In this document: positions 35,948-47,204 of the stretch, in pieces
Layout of the letters: every line of letters starts with the position of its first letter
Position numbering within the stretch: the stretch's first letter is position 1
From: Galbula dea
Taxonomy: Eukaryota; Chordata; Aves; Piciformes; Galbulidae
Direction of reading: 5' to 3'
Length of the DNA stretch: 64,000 bases
NCBI GenBank assembly: GCA_013399015.1
Contig: VWZX01005652.1
Coordinates: forward strand, 434,001 to 498,000
Notes under the pieces: generated by a model
Told to the model about the DNA's origin: nothing
The model's input: the letters and a program-made list of their open reading frames with translations, nothing else
Database searches by the model: none
Program-made: the position numbers and the translations under genes

Positions 35948-37599
35948 CTGAGAAGAAGAGAAGGTTTGCAGGGAGTCAGGGATGAAGCATGCACGGCAGC
36001 TGGTGCTTTGGTTCTTTGTCTGACAGATGAGCCTGCTAGGGCTCTGGGGAGGTAGGTCAGACAGTGGCTGAAACATGAGGACATGGAGGGGGGTGAAGAA
36101 TGGAGGCAGGGAGGGAGTCAGCCTCTTGTGCAACTGTATTGATTACACCAGGGCTAAATTTACTCCTTTAACTGCTGAGAATGTATCATGATTATTATTA
36201 GACACTGCTGCTTCTTTTGTTGTGAATGATTGCATGTATTAATACTCACAGGAACCAGACAAAATTTCTTGCCCACAATCTAGAGCTACAAAAAGCAAAA
36301 GCATGGGGTGCTTTTAGCCAGATTCTGCCTGACACAGCTGTTGGGTGTCTGCTCTAAATCCATCCATTTTCTGCTGCAAAGGTCATGTTTGAGTTTCTAA
36401 ATGAGCCCACCCCTCCAGACCCATCAGCTCTAGACAATCTCTTTTCTCCTTCCGTGGCAAGACGTTACTGCATTTTCCCTTCACTGCTGTGCTGAAAGGG
36501 TGCTGGTGCTTACAAGCCTTGTGTGCAGTGAGGGAGAAAAAACATCTGCCACCAAGTGACTTCCTAGACTTGGTGTATTTACAAACCTTGTTAGATGCCA
36601 TGAATATCTCATGCCTGGTTGGTGCCCTTATGGGGAAAGTAAAATTGTATGAAGGGTATTTGCTTTTCTGCTCCCTGAAGGGAAAAAAAAGGCTTCATTT
36701 TGTAAGAGCAGCACACAGGTGTGAGAGCCCCAGGGGATGGGGAAGAACATCTTGTAAATTCACTTTAAACCAAAACCAACTGTCTGGCTGTGAAAGTTCT
36801 GTCACAGGTAGGTAACTGCAGTCTCCCTCCTGAGCTCCACAGCAGTGTGGGATGTGACACATGCCAGGTTTTTTTTCCTATGTTCCTGCCTAACAAAATG
36901 TAGTGCCAGAGGAATGGGATTAAATCTTTTCTGTGGTGGAGCTGTGTGCCAGTTAGTCTTCTCCCACAGAAGTGTTCATCTGATGTCACCATTGCTGTTA
37001 GCCTCCCCTATCCAAGGGGAAGTCCTCTCCAGAGTGTTCTCTTCCAAGGCTTTGTCACTGTGAAGGGCTCTGAGGGGTTCTCAAAACCCCAAAGAGCAGC
37101 TAATGACAGACACAGAAAGGTGCATGGCTCTCATAGGTATTCTTCTGACTTCTGAAAGGCATCTTCTTTGCCCAACAGCTTCCTTCCAGTAGGATCCCTT
37201 TGAATGAGATCCTCTCCTGTTTCCAGGAACAGGTTTGGTGATTTTCCTGACCCCTCCCAACAACACCTTCCTGTTATCATTTGTGTTATATGTTGCAATC
37301 CCAGACTCTGCTCCTCTTGTAGCTTGGCTCTGAGGACATCACAGGGGGAGGTAGCTGGAGCATCAGGGTCTCTGCAAGGCTGGGTTATTTTGGAATGAGG
37401 CAGTAGATTACTGTTACAAGTTCATGGAAGCAATAGTTAAATCTTAGGTAACAACTAAGTCTGAGGGAAACTGACACTCTGAACATGCATAACGTCAATA
37501 GTCAGAGGGCTGGAATCTCCTTTGCATGCCAGCACCTATTTCTGGAAGATCTTTTCTTAGTCCTGATTCAATTTTCTCTGTGTTTAGCTGAAGAATTTG
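35948..37599. other. non-coding stretch, no gene recognised
   Basis: It contains the upstream part of the minus-strand open frame (to 36133). Frames at 36489-36815 (+, 108 codons) and 36383-36601 (-) overlap and have no domain. Confidence 0.7.
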
Positions 37600-37818
37600 G
37601 AGGCTTAGATTGGATGCCAGGAGAAATTTCTTCCCAGAAGGAGTTATTAGTCCTTGGCCCAGTCTGCTCAGGGCAGTGGTGGAGTCACCATCCCTAGAGG
37701 GGTTCCAAAAACATGGAGATGTGGTCCTCAGGGACATAGTTTGGTGACATGGTGGTGCTAGGTTGGTGGTTGAGTTGAAGAGCTTACAGGTCTCTGCCAA
37801 CCTTAAGGATTCTGTGTG
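37600..37818 (+). mobile_element. CR1 LINE fragment, 3' 220 bases
   Basis: Dominant lineage. It runs from 'ggatgccaggagaaatttct' through 'ttggcccagtctgctcaggg', 'gacatggtggtgctaggttg' to 'ccaaccttaaggattctgtg'. Short deletions in the 'ggttggtggttgagttgaag' section set it apart from its relatives. Confidence 0.95.
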
Positions 37819-39511
37819 ACTTGCATTCCTTTTACCTCTCTTGCTTGAACTCTCAAATCCTGTCACCTACCAGCTAAAGAGTGCTTGGTTAGAGACTCTT
37901 GCACGTGGGCTCTGACTCTACCCATGGTGTGCAGCACTGTGCAACAGACACAGTGAACTGAATAAATGCACTTTCCTACCCCAGATTGCCTTCTAAAGGC
38001 ATGTTAGGGAGCTGGCAGCTCCAGCCCAAAGAAAGTCAAATGAAGGAAAATAAGAGTGCCTTATGGGTCCAGTCAATAATTCCATGTTCCTGAGATTCAG
38101 CTTCCAAGTCCTTGCACAATTTGGCATTAGAGCTGGAAGCCTTCACCTAAATAAAATAGCCCTTTTTCAGTGTTTGTAAGCAAGTAGAGGACCAAGTTTG
38201 GGAAACACAGTAATGTAAAGTGCCAAAGGTCTATGGGATGGCAAACAAAAGGTACAGAGCCAGACTGGAGATGAAAGATGTGACCAGCAGGTGAAAGGCC
38301 ACAGTGTGAGCAGGGACAGAGTGCCCCTCAGTGCAGTCAGTAGCAAGGGACGTTACCAGATAGAGAGACTGGAAGACTGGAAAGAGGCTGCTGGTGTTCA
38401 GATGATAAATCTGGAAGTGGCATGAACCAGTCTGTTATCTGGCTGAGGCAGTCAGGCAGCACTCTGTGATAGACAAATTCAGGAAGCAATGACGTTAAAT
38501 AGATGTAAACAAGCTGTCTCAGCACTAAAATTTTGTTACTAACCAATTAAATTCCATCTTGAAGTCTTAGCTGGCAGCCCTGGCTCACAGCCACTTTGCT
38601 CTTATTGTTTCAGAAAGATAAAATATGTTGCATACTCTTTTCCATCAAAACAGGGAGATGAATTGAGAGCCCTTCCCTCCTCTAATGAGGTTGAAGGACT
38701 CCTTACCCTATCTATGTATCAGAGAAGCCTGTCACATTTACATGAATTGATGCTGAGAGTTTTAGGGCTGTTCAGGGTCAAAGGAGGAATAAGGAGGCTC
38801 ATGAGAATGTGTGGTTAAAGTGGATCAGGTTGTGCCTTTTCCAAACCCAGTGTTCCTTCCCAAGGTTTAGCATTCTGGCTACACCAAAATGTGCTGTGAG
38901 GCCCTTTGGCAAGAGGCTGGGTCATTCACCAACTAGACTATTTTTACTAAAGCTAGGGAAAAGTCCACAGAGCAGCAACACGCTGCTGCTACAGCCTTCA
39001 TCTGCCTCATTCTGCCAAAGATTTTGCCCATGCAGGAGTTTTTGTAAGTGTAAATGACAGTGTTGAGTGTAACTCTTGCAACTCAGCTGGTACGTGTTCA
39101 GTCCTTTCAGTGTTCTCAGAGCTAATGATTCCAATACAACTTTCACTTTGCATCACCCTCACTGTTTCCTGAAATGGATCTGTCCTGGAGACAGTTTTCT
39201 TCTATTTATAGCAGCTCTGACTTCTGGATGGAGCTCTTCATTTCCAGCCATGGTCTGTTGTGTAACAACTGATGGTAAAGTTCAGACAGAGAGAAAAAAA
39301 AACCCAAAAGTCATGATTTCAAGGGAGCAGAAACTTACACAGCAGTGCAAAGCTTAAGCTTTTGGTCTCAAATGCTGATAGTCTTCATAAGCAACCAACA
39401 TCTGTAATTACAGGGTGATTCCTAGTCAGGCCTGAGCCCAGTGTGACCTACATATCTTCAGGTACCTGCTGCAGCCTGCAGAAGGTTGCCTTGAAAGGCA
39501 GTCATGGGCAC
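37819..39511. other. non-coding stretch, no gene recognised
   Basis: No repeat or exon is recognised. Frames at 38809-39057 (+) and 38922-39146 (-) are antisense to one another. Confidence 0.75.
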
Positions 39512-40020
39512 TGCAACTTGGATTCAGTTTTGTGCCCCTTACTCCAAGAAGGACATTGAGGTTCTACAGTGTGTCCAAAGAAGGGCAATGAGGCTGGTGA
39601 GGTGTCTGGAGCAGAAGTCTTGTGAGGAGCAGCTGAAGGAACTGGGGTTGTTTAGCCTGGAGAGGAGGGGACTTGAAGAAGATCACCTCACTCTCTACAA
39701 CTCCTTGAAAGGAGGTTGGAGCCAGGTGGGAGTTGTTCTCTTCTCCCAAGGAACAAGCGACTGGATGAGAGGAAACAGCCTCAAGTGGCACCCAGGGAGG
39801 TTTAGGATAGATATTAGGAAAAAAGTCTTCCCTGAAAGAGTTGTTAGGCATTGGCCCAGGCTGCCCAGGGCAGTGGTGGAGTCACCATCCCTGGAGGGGT
39901 TCTGAAAACCTAGAAACATGGTCCTTAGGGCCATGGTTTAGTGGCATGGTGGTGCTAGGTTGATGGTTGGACTTGATGAGCTTAGAGGTCTTTGCCAATC
40001 TGAATGGTTCTATGCTTCTA
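39512..40020 (+). mobile_element. CR1 LINE fragment, longest copy, open ORF2 C-terminus
   Basis: The largest and best-preserved CR1 copy in the window. A continuous frame to 39905 encodes about 130 residues of the ORF2 C-terminal region: [59 protein letters not shown] and [17 protein letters not shown], then a stop. The endonuclease and the catalytic reverse-transcriptase domain lie 5' of this in a complete element and are missing, so it is dead on arrival. The 3' part has 'ggcatggtggtgctaggttg', 'gagcttagaggtc' and a mutated tail ('ggttctatgcttctacg'). Confidence 0.97.
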
Positions 40021-40679
40021 CGCCTGCAAGTTCTCCTTCTTGAGAGAAAACCCATTTCCACCCAGCCCTTCAGAAGAGCATTCCCTGCCTGGGAGGGTGC
40101 ACACTGCTCTCCCACTGCCTGACCTCTGAAGCAGCATTTACTGCCTAGCAAGCAAAGGAGGACAGGGGGACAGGATTCATTCTGCTAACATTAATCACAG
40201 TAATAAAGCTTCTCAGAGACGCTCTCCAGGCTGGAAGCTCATTAAGAAAGCACGGAGAGCTCCCTGTTCGCCTGCTGTGGCCACTTGCCGGAGCCTGCCA
40301 ACAGGCCCAGGCCTTGAGCCACTGAAAATGACTCCCAGTGCTCAGCTATGCCTCAGTGTTGTCCCAGGGAGGCCAGGACAACATGGTGGGCCCTGCCTGT
40401 CAGGACCTCTGGGGAGAGCTGGTGCATCAACCCAACAGCTCCTCGCCATGTTCCGCGCCTCTCCGGCTGTGGCTTGCTGGCCGTGGGTGCCCCTGAGGAC
40501 CACACCAAGCACCACACCACTGAAAGGCTGGTGGGAGAGAGGAAGAGGAGCAGGCAGCCATGGTTTTACTGTACTGGGAGCTGTTGTGACACCTCAGGAT
40601 GCCCACTTTCCCACTGTGTTGACCGTAGGCAGCCCTGCCTTTCGCACAAGGGGTTGTTGCCACGCTCTTCCCCAGAAAT
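40021..40679. other. non-coding stretch, somewhat CpG-richer
   Basis: Two overlapping frames at 40277-40681 and 40348-40782 (+) have no domain. CpG dinucleotides are somewhat more frequent (for example around 40443-40483) than in surrounding DNA, which also helps the frames stay open. Confidence 0.65.
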
Positions 40680-40870
40680 GAATTCACCTTGGCCATTCAT
40701 CATCACCGTGGGCAATCTAATTACAACCCTGTCTGAAAAGGAGAGGCTCATTTATAATAGAGACTTTGTTATGGAAGTGTAATACCTCCAACTACATTTT
40801 TGCCACATCTTTTGTTTGTTTGTTTCAAAAGGAAAATTAATTAATTGGCCTGGTGCATTTTAAACTAAGC
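40680..40870. promoter_or_regulatory. possible conserved non-coding element with homeodomain-type sites
   Basis: A non-repetitive block with TAATTA at 40718-40723, a TTTG run at 40810-40825 and ATTAATTAATTGG at 40836-40848. Such TAAT-rich, repeat-free blocks are common in vertebrate developmental enhancers, but sequence from one species cannot show conservation. Treat as a suggestion only. Confidence 0.2.
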
Positions 40871-43300
40871 AGCCTCCTGAGGTTGCCACAGCAGTGCTTT
40901 CTCGATGCGTTCCCTCCCTCTTGTGTGACAGGAAACTGCTAAAAATGATTCTGGCAGGGAAATAGTCTCCAAGGCTGTTGTTTATTTTCCACAGCAGAGG
41001 AATATCTCAGAATGCAGCCTGCACCTCTGCCCTGTGGGACTGTCTCTAATTGCAGGCGACGCACGGTGGAAGCATTCAAAATGCAGAGTTGGGAAAGCAG
41101 AATGAGACAAGGGAGTGGAGGGCACCCACAGCTAGCAATGTGCCCTGCTTGGTCTTTAAAGGAAGCAAACATAGGGATATGCTTCTTTGAGAAGCACAAA
41201 AATGGAGAGTGGAATAAGGCAGCTAATCTCCTACTGCCATGCCTGCAGAACAATCACCAATGAATCAGAGCAAGAGCTGGGAATCCAGGCTGGAATGTTT
41301 AGATCCCGCCAGCCTTTCTCACACCTGTTTTTGTTCCTTTGTCTGAGCAGTCTCAGTGATGAGACAGCTCCAGTGAGTGCTGCTCAGGAGGGATTTCAGG
41401 CAGAAGTAGGGCCAACAGCAAAATGATGGAAGGCAGAGAAGTGCTGTGTGTCCCTATCACTGATGAGGATGTGTTAGAAAATGCATGGCGTGCACCTCAC
41501 CAGCTGGAAAGCCTGGAGCAGCGTGTAGCAGTGGGGCAAGTTCTGTTGTGAGCTTCTATTCTTGCCCAGGATAGACCATCTCAGGTCACTCCAAAACAAA
41601 CAAATATGAATACATTGGATGGATAGCCTTAACCCATCTCTTTTTGGTTATCTCTAGGGCTCCCTAGATAGTCATATCTCATCTAACCATGCTTTTCACA
41701 CTGAGACACCAAGCATTAGGTGAGGTTTTGATGCACAGGAGCAAGGGCAAAAATGATGAGTCAAATTCCTGAGTGGTACGGGAGAGAAAGAAATTGCAGG
41801 GGCATCTGGGATAAGGGATGCTCAAGAAAGGATCAACTGAGTTTGGAAGTCAACAGTAGAAAGTAGGGTGTGGAAGGACAAGAAAGTCTTTGAGACAAAG
41901 AAGTGAACTGTATTGCAAGAAGATTCTGGGGGATGATTTGTTGCTTTTCCTGTACAAGAGAGGAGAAATGGGCACCTGAGATTCGCAGCAGGGAAGAAGG
42001 GAGGAAAGTTTTCAGAGGAGAAGGCTGAGGACAGGGCAGGGATGATAAGACTGCTTCTGAAATCTTGGTCACTGGCTTTATCTGTTGGTGGAGTGTGAAA
42101 AAAGACATGGAGCCAGAATAGGAGCCAAACCTCCAGGAGACAGAAAACTGGAGATGTTTTTGCTAGCTGAAGCCTTTCTGCAAGTACCATGGCATACAAA
42201 CTCTGTGTTGTGTTAATGTTACACACATCTTACACAGTGGCACTCTTCACTACACCATGAGTTCTCTGTTCCCCTTGTGTTCTCTCAGGTAATGCTTTTA
42301 AGGCTAATCTGATGTTTGGGTTTGGACAGAGGCTCTTGTTCTCATTGCTTGGAAGAATAAAACATAAGACATGTAAGATGCTACCCCCTGGTCAGGGAGA
42401 ACCACAGGTTCTGCAAGAATTTTGCCACGTGCTGCTCTAAATTCTCTACAAACCCAGGGCATAAATGCACGACTGGGAACAGGTGGAGAACAAGAAGGGC
42501 TTGCACTGAAGAGATTAGAGTGGGTGCCTAGCAAAGGCATGCCTTCATCTCTGCAGGATTTTCTCTTTTTACTTCACTGCTTAATAGTTCTTACTTCACA
42601 GGGTTTTCATAATACGTTTTTATCTGTCTCTGCAGTGCTAACTGTGGAATGCTGCATGCTTTAACCTGTAGCTTTGCTGCCTGGCTGTGGAGCTACGTCT
42701 GCTCTAATTAGGTATTCATACAGAGAGACACACTTATTTCTTAGGCTCATTATGCAGAACCTTGCATGTTTTCCTGTCTTTTCTTTTCTTTTCTTTTGTA
42801 GTGTTGAAAGCAGGACATGATTTGTTTGAAAGAGGGAAGAGGTGTTTATAGAAGGGCCCTGCACAAGCAGGAAAAAATACAAAGTGTAGTCCTTATAAAC
42901 TTGGAGGCTAGCTTAGAGCTCAGGACCTCTAGGCCTTTTTGCTTAGGTTTGGTGACAAATGCCATGGGGGGGGCCACTATCTTTCACCTGACTTAGGAGG
43001 TAATTTTGTGCAAGCCACTTCAGCAGGAATCTTGTGCATTTGCTCTGCTGCAGCTCCAGATCTGCTAAACCAGCCAGGTGCTGTGCTAGTGTTTGTATGG
43101 CAATGGTGGCAGCTGCTCTCCAACAGCCCCTAAGAAATATGGAATATCCTTCAGCAGTATGGGGAACATCATTTATCTGGGGTCTCAGCCCGTATATTTG
43201 GGGGTTGACCAAAATTTGGACAACATTATTGACTCAATTTATTCATCTCGGGTGTAGTCTGCTGTTTGTATGTCCCTGGGTGTATCTGAACAGTTAAGTT
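40871..43300. other. non-coding stretch with a (TTTTC)n run
   Basis: No gene is recognised. A 134-codon minus-strand frame (41822-42226) overlaps another (41833-42108, -) and has no domain. (TTTTC)n lies at 42777-42797. Confidence 0.7.
42777..42797. repeat. (TTTTC)n microsatellite, about four units
   Basis: Four consecutive CTTTT units, a likely length-variable locus. Confidence 0.9.
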
Positions 43301-43560
43301 ATAGAATCATAGAATGGTTAGAGTTGAAAGGGACCTTTAGAGGTTATCTAGTCCAACCGCCCTGTAGTCAGCAGGGACACCTATAACTAGATCAGGTTGC
43401 TCAGAGCCCCAAACAACCTGACCTGGAATATTTCCAGGGATGGGACATCTCCCACCTCTCTGGGCAACCTGGGACAGGTTCTCACCCCCCTCAGTGTGAA
43501 AAACTTCCTCCTCATATCCAGAACTTCTTCCTCATATCCACAATTCCCTCCTTCTATCCA
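43301..43560 (-). mobile_element. CR1 LINE fragment, minus strand, distinct subfamily
   Basis: The plus strand starts 'atagaatcatagaatggtta' and 'gagttgaaagggacctttag' (CR1 tail in reverse). It continues with 'ggttgctcagagccccaaac' and 'atctcccacctctctgggca'. Read on the minus strand, 43510-43387 encodes RRKFFTLRGVRTCPRLPREV and SLEIFQVRLFGALSNLI, matching the CR1 ORF2 C-terminus. The long 3' section between the coding end and the tail is unlike the dominant lineage. A local duplication ('ttcctcctcatatccag' / 'ttcttcctcatatccac') lies at 43504-43542. Confidence 0.95.
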
Positions 43561-44750
43561 GGACTGTCTTTCTGCTTGCCTTTCATTCCAAGTTAACTCT
43601 TCAGACAGTAAGGAGAACAACATTCCTTTCCAAAGGCTATCCAACTGTGAACACTGTCCACAGTCTGTGACCCTTTAGTACTGGTTTCCAGTCTAGCCTT
43701 TTACAAAGCCCAAAACTTCTCAGGTGGTCCTTGGTGGGGGAGGATGGGCTTCGACTGAGCTGTACCAGCTCTGCTTCTGGCATGACACATCATGCATCTT
43801 CCATTCTTTCTTTCCAGAGGATCTCCTTTGATTTCTCATCATCATTGATGTGGATGGTCAAGTAGTAGAAGTCATGTCAGAGGAGCCCTGGTAGCTCCTC
43901 ACTGGAGGAAAGAAGCAGAGAGCAGCTCATCTCTTGTAACGACAGAAGAGAGACAGAACATGGAGGCATTCAGGTGAACTGCTTGTGGAATCAGTGTTTC
44001 ACTGAGGGACCTGACATGAATCCAGGAATGGAAAATAGTCACCTCCTTCAGTTTTAGCTGCCACTGTTGAATGTTTAGATCAGAAAATATGAGATCTCTC
44101 ATAATCCATAGATAGGCTGATGACTTCAATTGCATGAGATTCCTCTGTAACTTCAAATACATCAGCAGGAAAGAGTTGGTGCTAGAGAAGCAGGCTAGAA
44201 ATTCAGGGGAAGGAGCAGGTCCTGGGGAAGTGCACAAGTGCATGAGAAGGCAAAGATTTGCCTTCTGCAGCATTGTTGTGGGAAGCCTTTTAGCAGAGCA
44301 GCTTGAAACGAAAACACTCAGCAGTGTGGTCTTCTCTCTTGGTTTTGTCAAAATGCAGCTGTTTTGTGGAAGTGTGTCAAAATGTTCCCATTTTAAATGG
44401 GAAAATGAGATTTTTGTGCCTTCTAAATTAGAAGAATTCGTTTTGCCCTCAATTTTGTGTGCACAGCAAAACCTCCTGAGGCCAAGAGGGAGGGGTGGTT
44501 GTTTTTTGGATCAGTTCTGTTCTGAGCTCAGGTTTTGGTTCTGAGGACTGTGAGTGAGTGAGTAGAGGAAACCAATTCCAGAATAATACATGCATTCCTA
44601 GTGCTTTCTAGAGAAATTATTTCAGCCACTTTCCATATTTTCTTTAGTTGTCCTTCCTCTCATGCCCAGGTTCTGCCACTCTCAGTTCCACCGTGCAGTC
44701 ATGTGACGATGCACACCACAAAAAGAGCAGCTATCCAGAAAGTCTCCCAA
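43561..44750. other. non-coding stretch, no gene recognised
   Basis: The two large frames, 43899-44351 (-, 150 codons) and 44134-44544 (+, 136 codons), overlap antisense and have no domain. Neither is called. Confidence 0.7.
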
Positions 44751-44820
44751 GAATCCTTAAGGTTGGGAGAGACCTTGGAGCTCATCAAGCTATCACCACC
44801 ATGCCACTAAACCATGTCCC
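44751..44820 (-). mobile_element. CR1 LINE tail, minus strand, 70 bases
   Basis: The plus strand has 'gaatccttaaggttgggaga', 'gaccttggagctcatcaa' and 'accaccatgccactaaacca'. These are reverse-complement CR1 3' end landmarks, with a short internal deletion between them. Confidence 0.92.
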
Positions 44821-46206
44821 GTTCTTACCATGCCCTGTTTCCTCCTTCTGCGGTAGGCCAGTATGCTTCCTTGAGCTGGAAATGCTCTTCTTTGGATTCC
44901 CTGCACCACTGTCTTCTGTTCTAGGTTAGCATTTCAAATGTCATTATTACCAGCAATCTTGGGAGGAATTAAACAAGGCTCAGGAATCAACAGTTAGTAG
45001 GAGATAAGTGATTATTAACAGCACTTCTTGGGCCTCACCTCAAAAATCTTTCAGCACCAGTCCGCAATTAGGGAAAGAACAAAAGAGATTCCAGAGGTAG
45101 AGATGTTTTCTCCAAGAGGGTATCTGTGTGCAGACAAGATGAGTGCTAATTGTCCCCTCCTCTCTGCCCCTTGTGTCCAAGCCAACCTGGCAAAGAAATC
45201 AGGTGGGATTTAGTGCAGATACAAAGCAGAGGAGCAGTGCCTCTCCCAGCTACTGCCTTATGTTTTCCCTTCCCCACTGGGGCCTTGAGAGATTGCTGCT
45301 GGATTGGTGAAGGGCGACGGAAATGTGCATTCTTAGCAGCAGGAGTCAGCTTTAAACGTTTTCCCAGATGAGTGTCAGTGTGCCCCTAAACAAATTGAGG
45401 GTTGATTGCCAAACTATAAATGGAGTACAACACTTTGCATCCTCTGCCAGACTGCTTCTGCATGTGTGCATGGCATTGTGAATGGAATTAACCATGGAAA
45501 GAGAGTACTCTGTGTTCTTGGTGCAGTACCAGAGCTCTTTTGCATGGTCTGAAGGAAGGGATGGATTGGAGAGATGGAAGAGATCAGACCTTGTTCTCCA
45601 ATAAGAATAACAACAAGTCAGATTTATTTATACCAGCCCAGAGCCTGGTCCAGGATGCTTTAGCAAGACAAAAGGAAGGTTTTTCCAGCTGTCATGGTGA
45701 AAGGAAAAGGCACTGGAAAACTCTGGTTTAAATCTCCCCCAGTGACTGTTAACTTAACCTTAAGGTGCCTACTGGTAGGAAGGAGGAAACAGGAAAGAAA
45801 TGGGGAAAAAGGCAATTGTAAGGAGCTCCAGGTTCCCTGCTGAGCTGGTGCTGCAAGAGGAAAGAAAACATGGTATTGTTCCTCAAAAGCTGCTGCCTTG
45901 CTTTGTGTGCCTGCCCTCTTCTAACTGTCAGTGGTGTCTGAAACAACACAGAAGAGAAGAACAGGGTAAGGAGTTCTGCCCCAGTGCTATCAGCCTGTAG
46001 GGGACTCATACTGGCAAGGCCAGAGCTTCCAATGAGTGTGAGACAGCACATGGTCACAGTGAGTTAGGCTGAGGAGCAGAGAGAAGATAGAGAGGGGTGC
46101 TCTCAGCAGGTGCTTTCGGGTGATCACAGGTGCATCACAGTCGAGACTGTGAGGCATCCATGTGTACTATGGCCATAGAGTGGCAGTCTCAAGAAGTGAA
46201 GGCAGA
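44821..46206. other. non-coding stretch, no gene recognised
   Basis: Frames of 60-102 codons on both strands (for example 45749-46057 -, 45800-46000 +) overlap and carry no motif. Confidence 0.75.
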
Positions 46207-46259
46207 AGAATCAAAGAATCATTAAGGTTGGAAGAAACCTCTAAGATCATCAAGTCCAA
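46207..46259 (-). mobile_element. CR1 LINE tail, minus strand, 53 bases
   Basis: 'agaatcaaagaatcattaag', then 'gttggaagaaacctctaaga' and 'tcatcaagtcca', is the reverse of the CR1 3' terminus, very well preserved but cut off abruptly. An extreme 5' truncation. Confidence 0.95.
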
Positions 46260-46778
46260 GAGGCTGAGGAGAGCACCAGTGGCTTCCTGCAGAAGTGGTC
46301 TGTGGCAGGAGCACTGTCCTGTCAGAGAAGAGATAAAGGGGAGGCTTCAAGGCTGCCTGGGAGTGTTGAAGAAGGCACACTGAGCTGGTGCTCTTCATCT
46401 AACTGTCATTCCCTGCTTGCTCAGCCACCTCTGCTGTTCCCTGCCCCAGTCCTCTGTTCCAGGCAATACTTTGCCTTGTTTCTTTTTTATGCCTCCTAGT
46501 CCCTTATCAAGTTGTAAATAACCCTTCCCACTGCTCCATCTGGATCTACAGATCTCTGCTGTTCTCCTGCAGGGCTCAAAACTTGACTGCAGCAAAGCAG
46601 CTGCTCTGTGGAATTTCTCTGACTACAAGATTAGGCTCCCTGAACTGCATCGAAGGGCTCAATCCTCATGGTTGCTATAAATCCTCATATACCACATAGA
46701 TCCCAGCTGTAACCACCATGTAAATCACAATGCTCCCTTCTGACTTGCAAATGTAGGAATCTATGAAAGCTGGCATCA
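46260..46778. other. non-coding gap
   Basis: No repeat or exon is recognised. Confidence 0.75.
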
Positions 46779-46832
46779 TTGCATTGACTTCAGGAGGGCT
46801 GCTCTGATTTATGCTGGCTGAGGACATGGCCC
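46779..46832 (+). repeat. probable ancient amniote interspersed repeat fragment
   Basis: 'gcattgacttcaggagggct', then 'gatttatgctggctgagga' and 'catggcccc', resembles a motif widespread in reptile and bird DNA (cattgacttca-tgggag, gatttacaccagctgagga, tctggccc). I know the motif but not a reliable family name. The fragment is short and diverged. Confidence 0.45.
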
Positions 46833-47010
46833 CACGTATGCCCATCCTGCTAGGAACAGATTAGAAATCCTTCTGTGGCACAGCAGATCAGCATCCAGGC
46901 AGCCTGGGGCAGCTCCTCCTCTTCTCCCAGGGCCCAGAGAGGAGCAGGCCTCTCAGAATCCCCTCCCTGATCACTAACCCTCTGCCTTTGCCTTTCCCTT
47001 CCCTCTTAGG

Positions 47011-47196
47011 ATGTGTGTGAAAAATACAACGGTCCAGTGGAGAACTGTAGGAGTGGCAGCACCTTGATCAAGAGAAGCCTGCAGGGTTTTTTACAGGCTG
47101 TCTTGTCCTGTCCGATGTGGCTCAGGAGGTGCTTTTGCAGAACACATCCTGCACTTTTGCACATAGAGCTCTCTGAAGCCTTCAGCTCCTGTTCCT
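47011..47196 (+). other. weak candidate exon, unknown product
   Basis: An AG acceptor at 47008-47009 follows a long pyrimidine tract ('tgcctttcccttccctctt'). The frame reads DVCEKYNGPVENCRSGSTLI and stays open for about 63 codons to a TAA that overlaps a GTAACA donor-like site at about 47200. The cysteine spacing (C-x8-C) at the start looks protein-like, but I do not recognise a family. The rest of the frame (HPALLHIELSEAF) looks unconstrained. The acceptor is good and the donor mediocre; chance is the more likely explanation. Confidence 0.2.
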
Positions 47197-47204
47197 TGAG
47201 GTAA

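Noticed and set aside
40277..40782. Two overlapping frames of 134 and 144 codons
   Set aside because: Both are open because of local GC and CpG enrichment. They have no domain, and at most one could be real.
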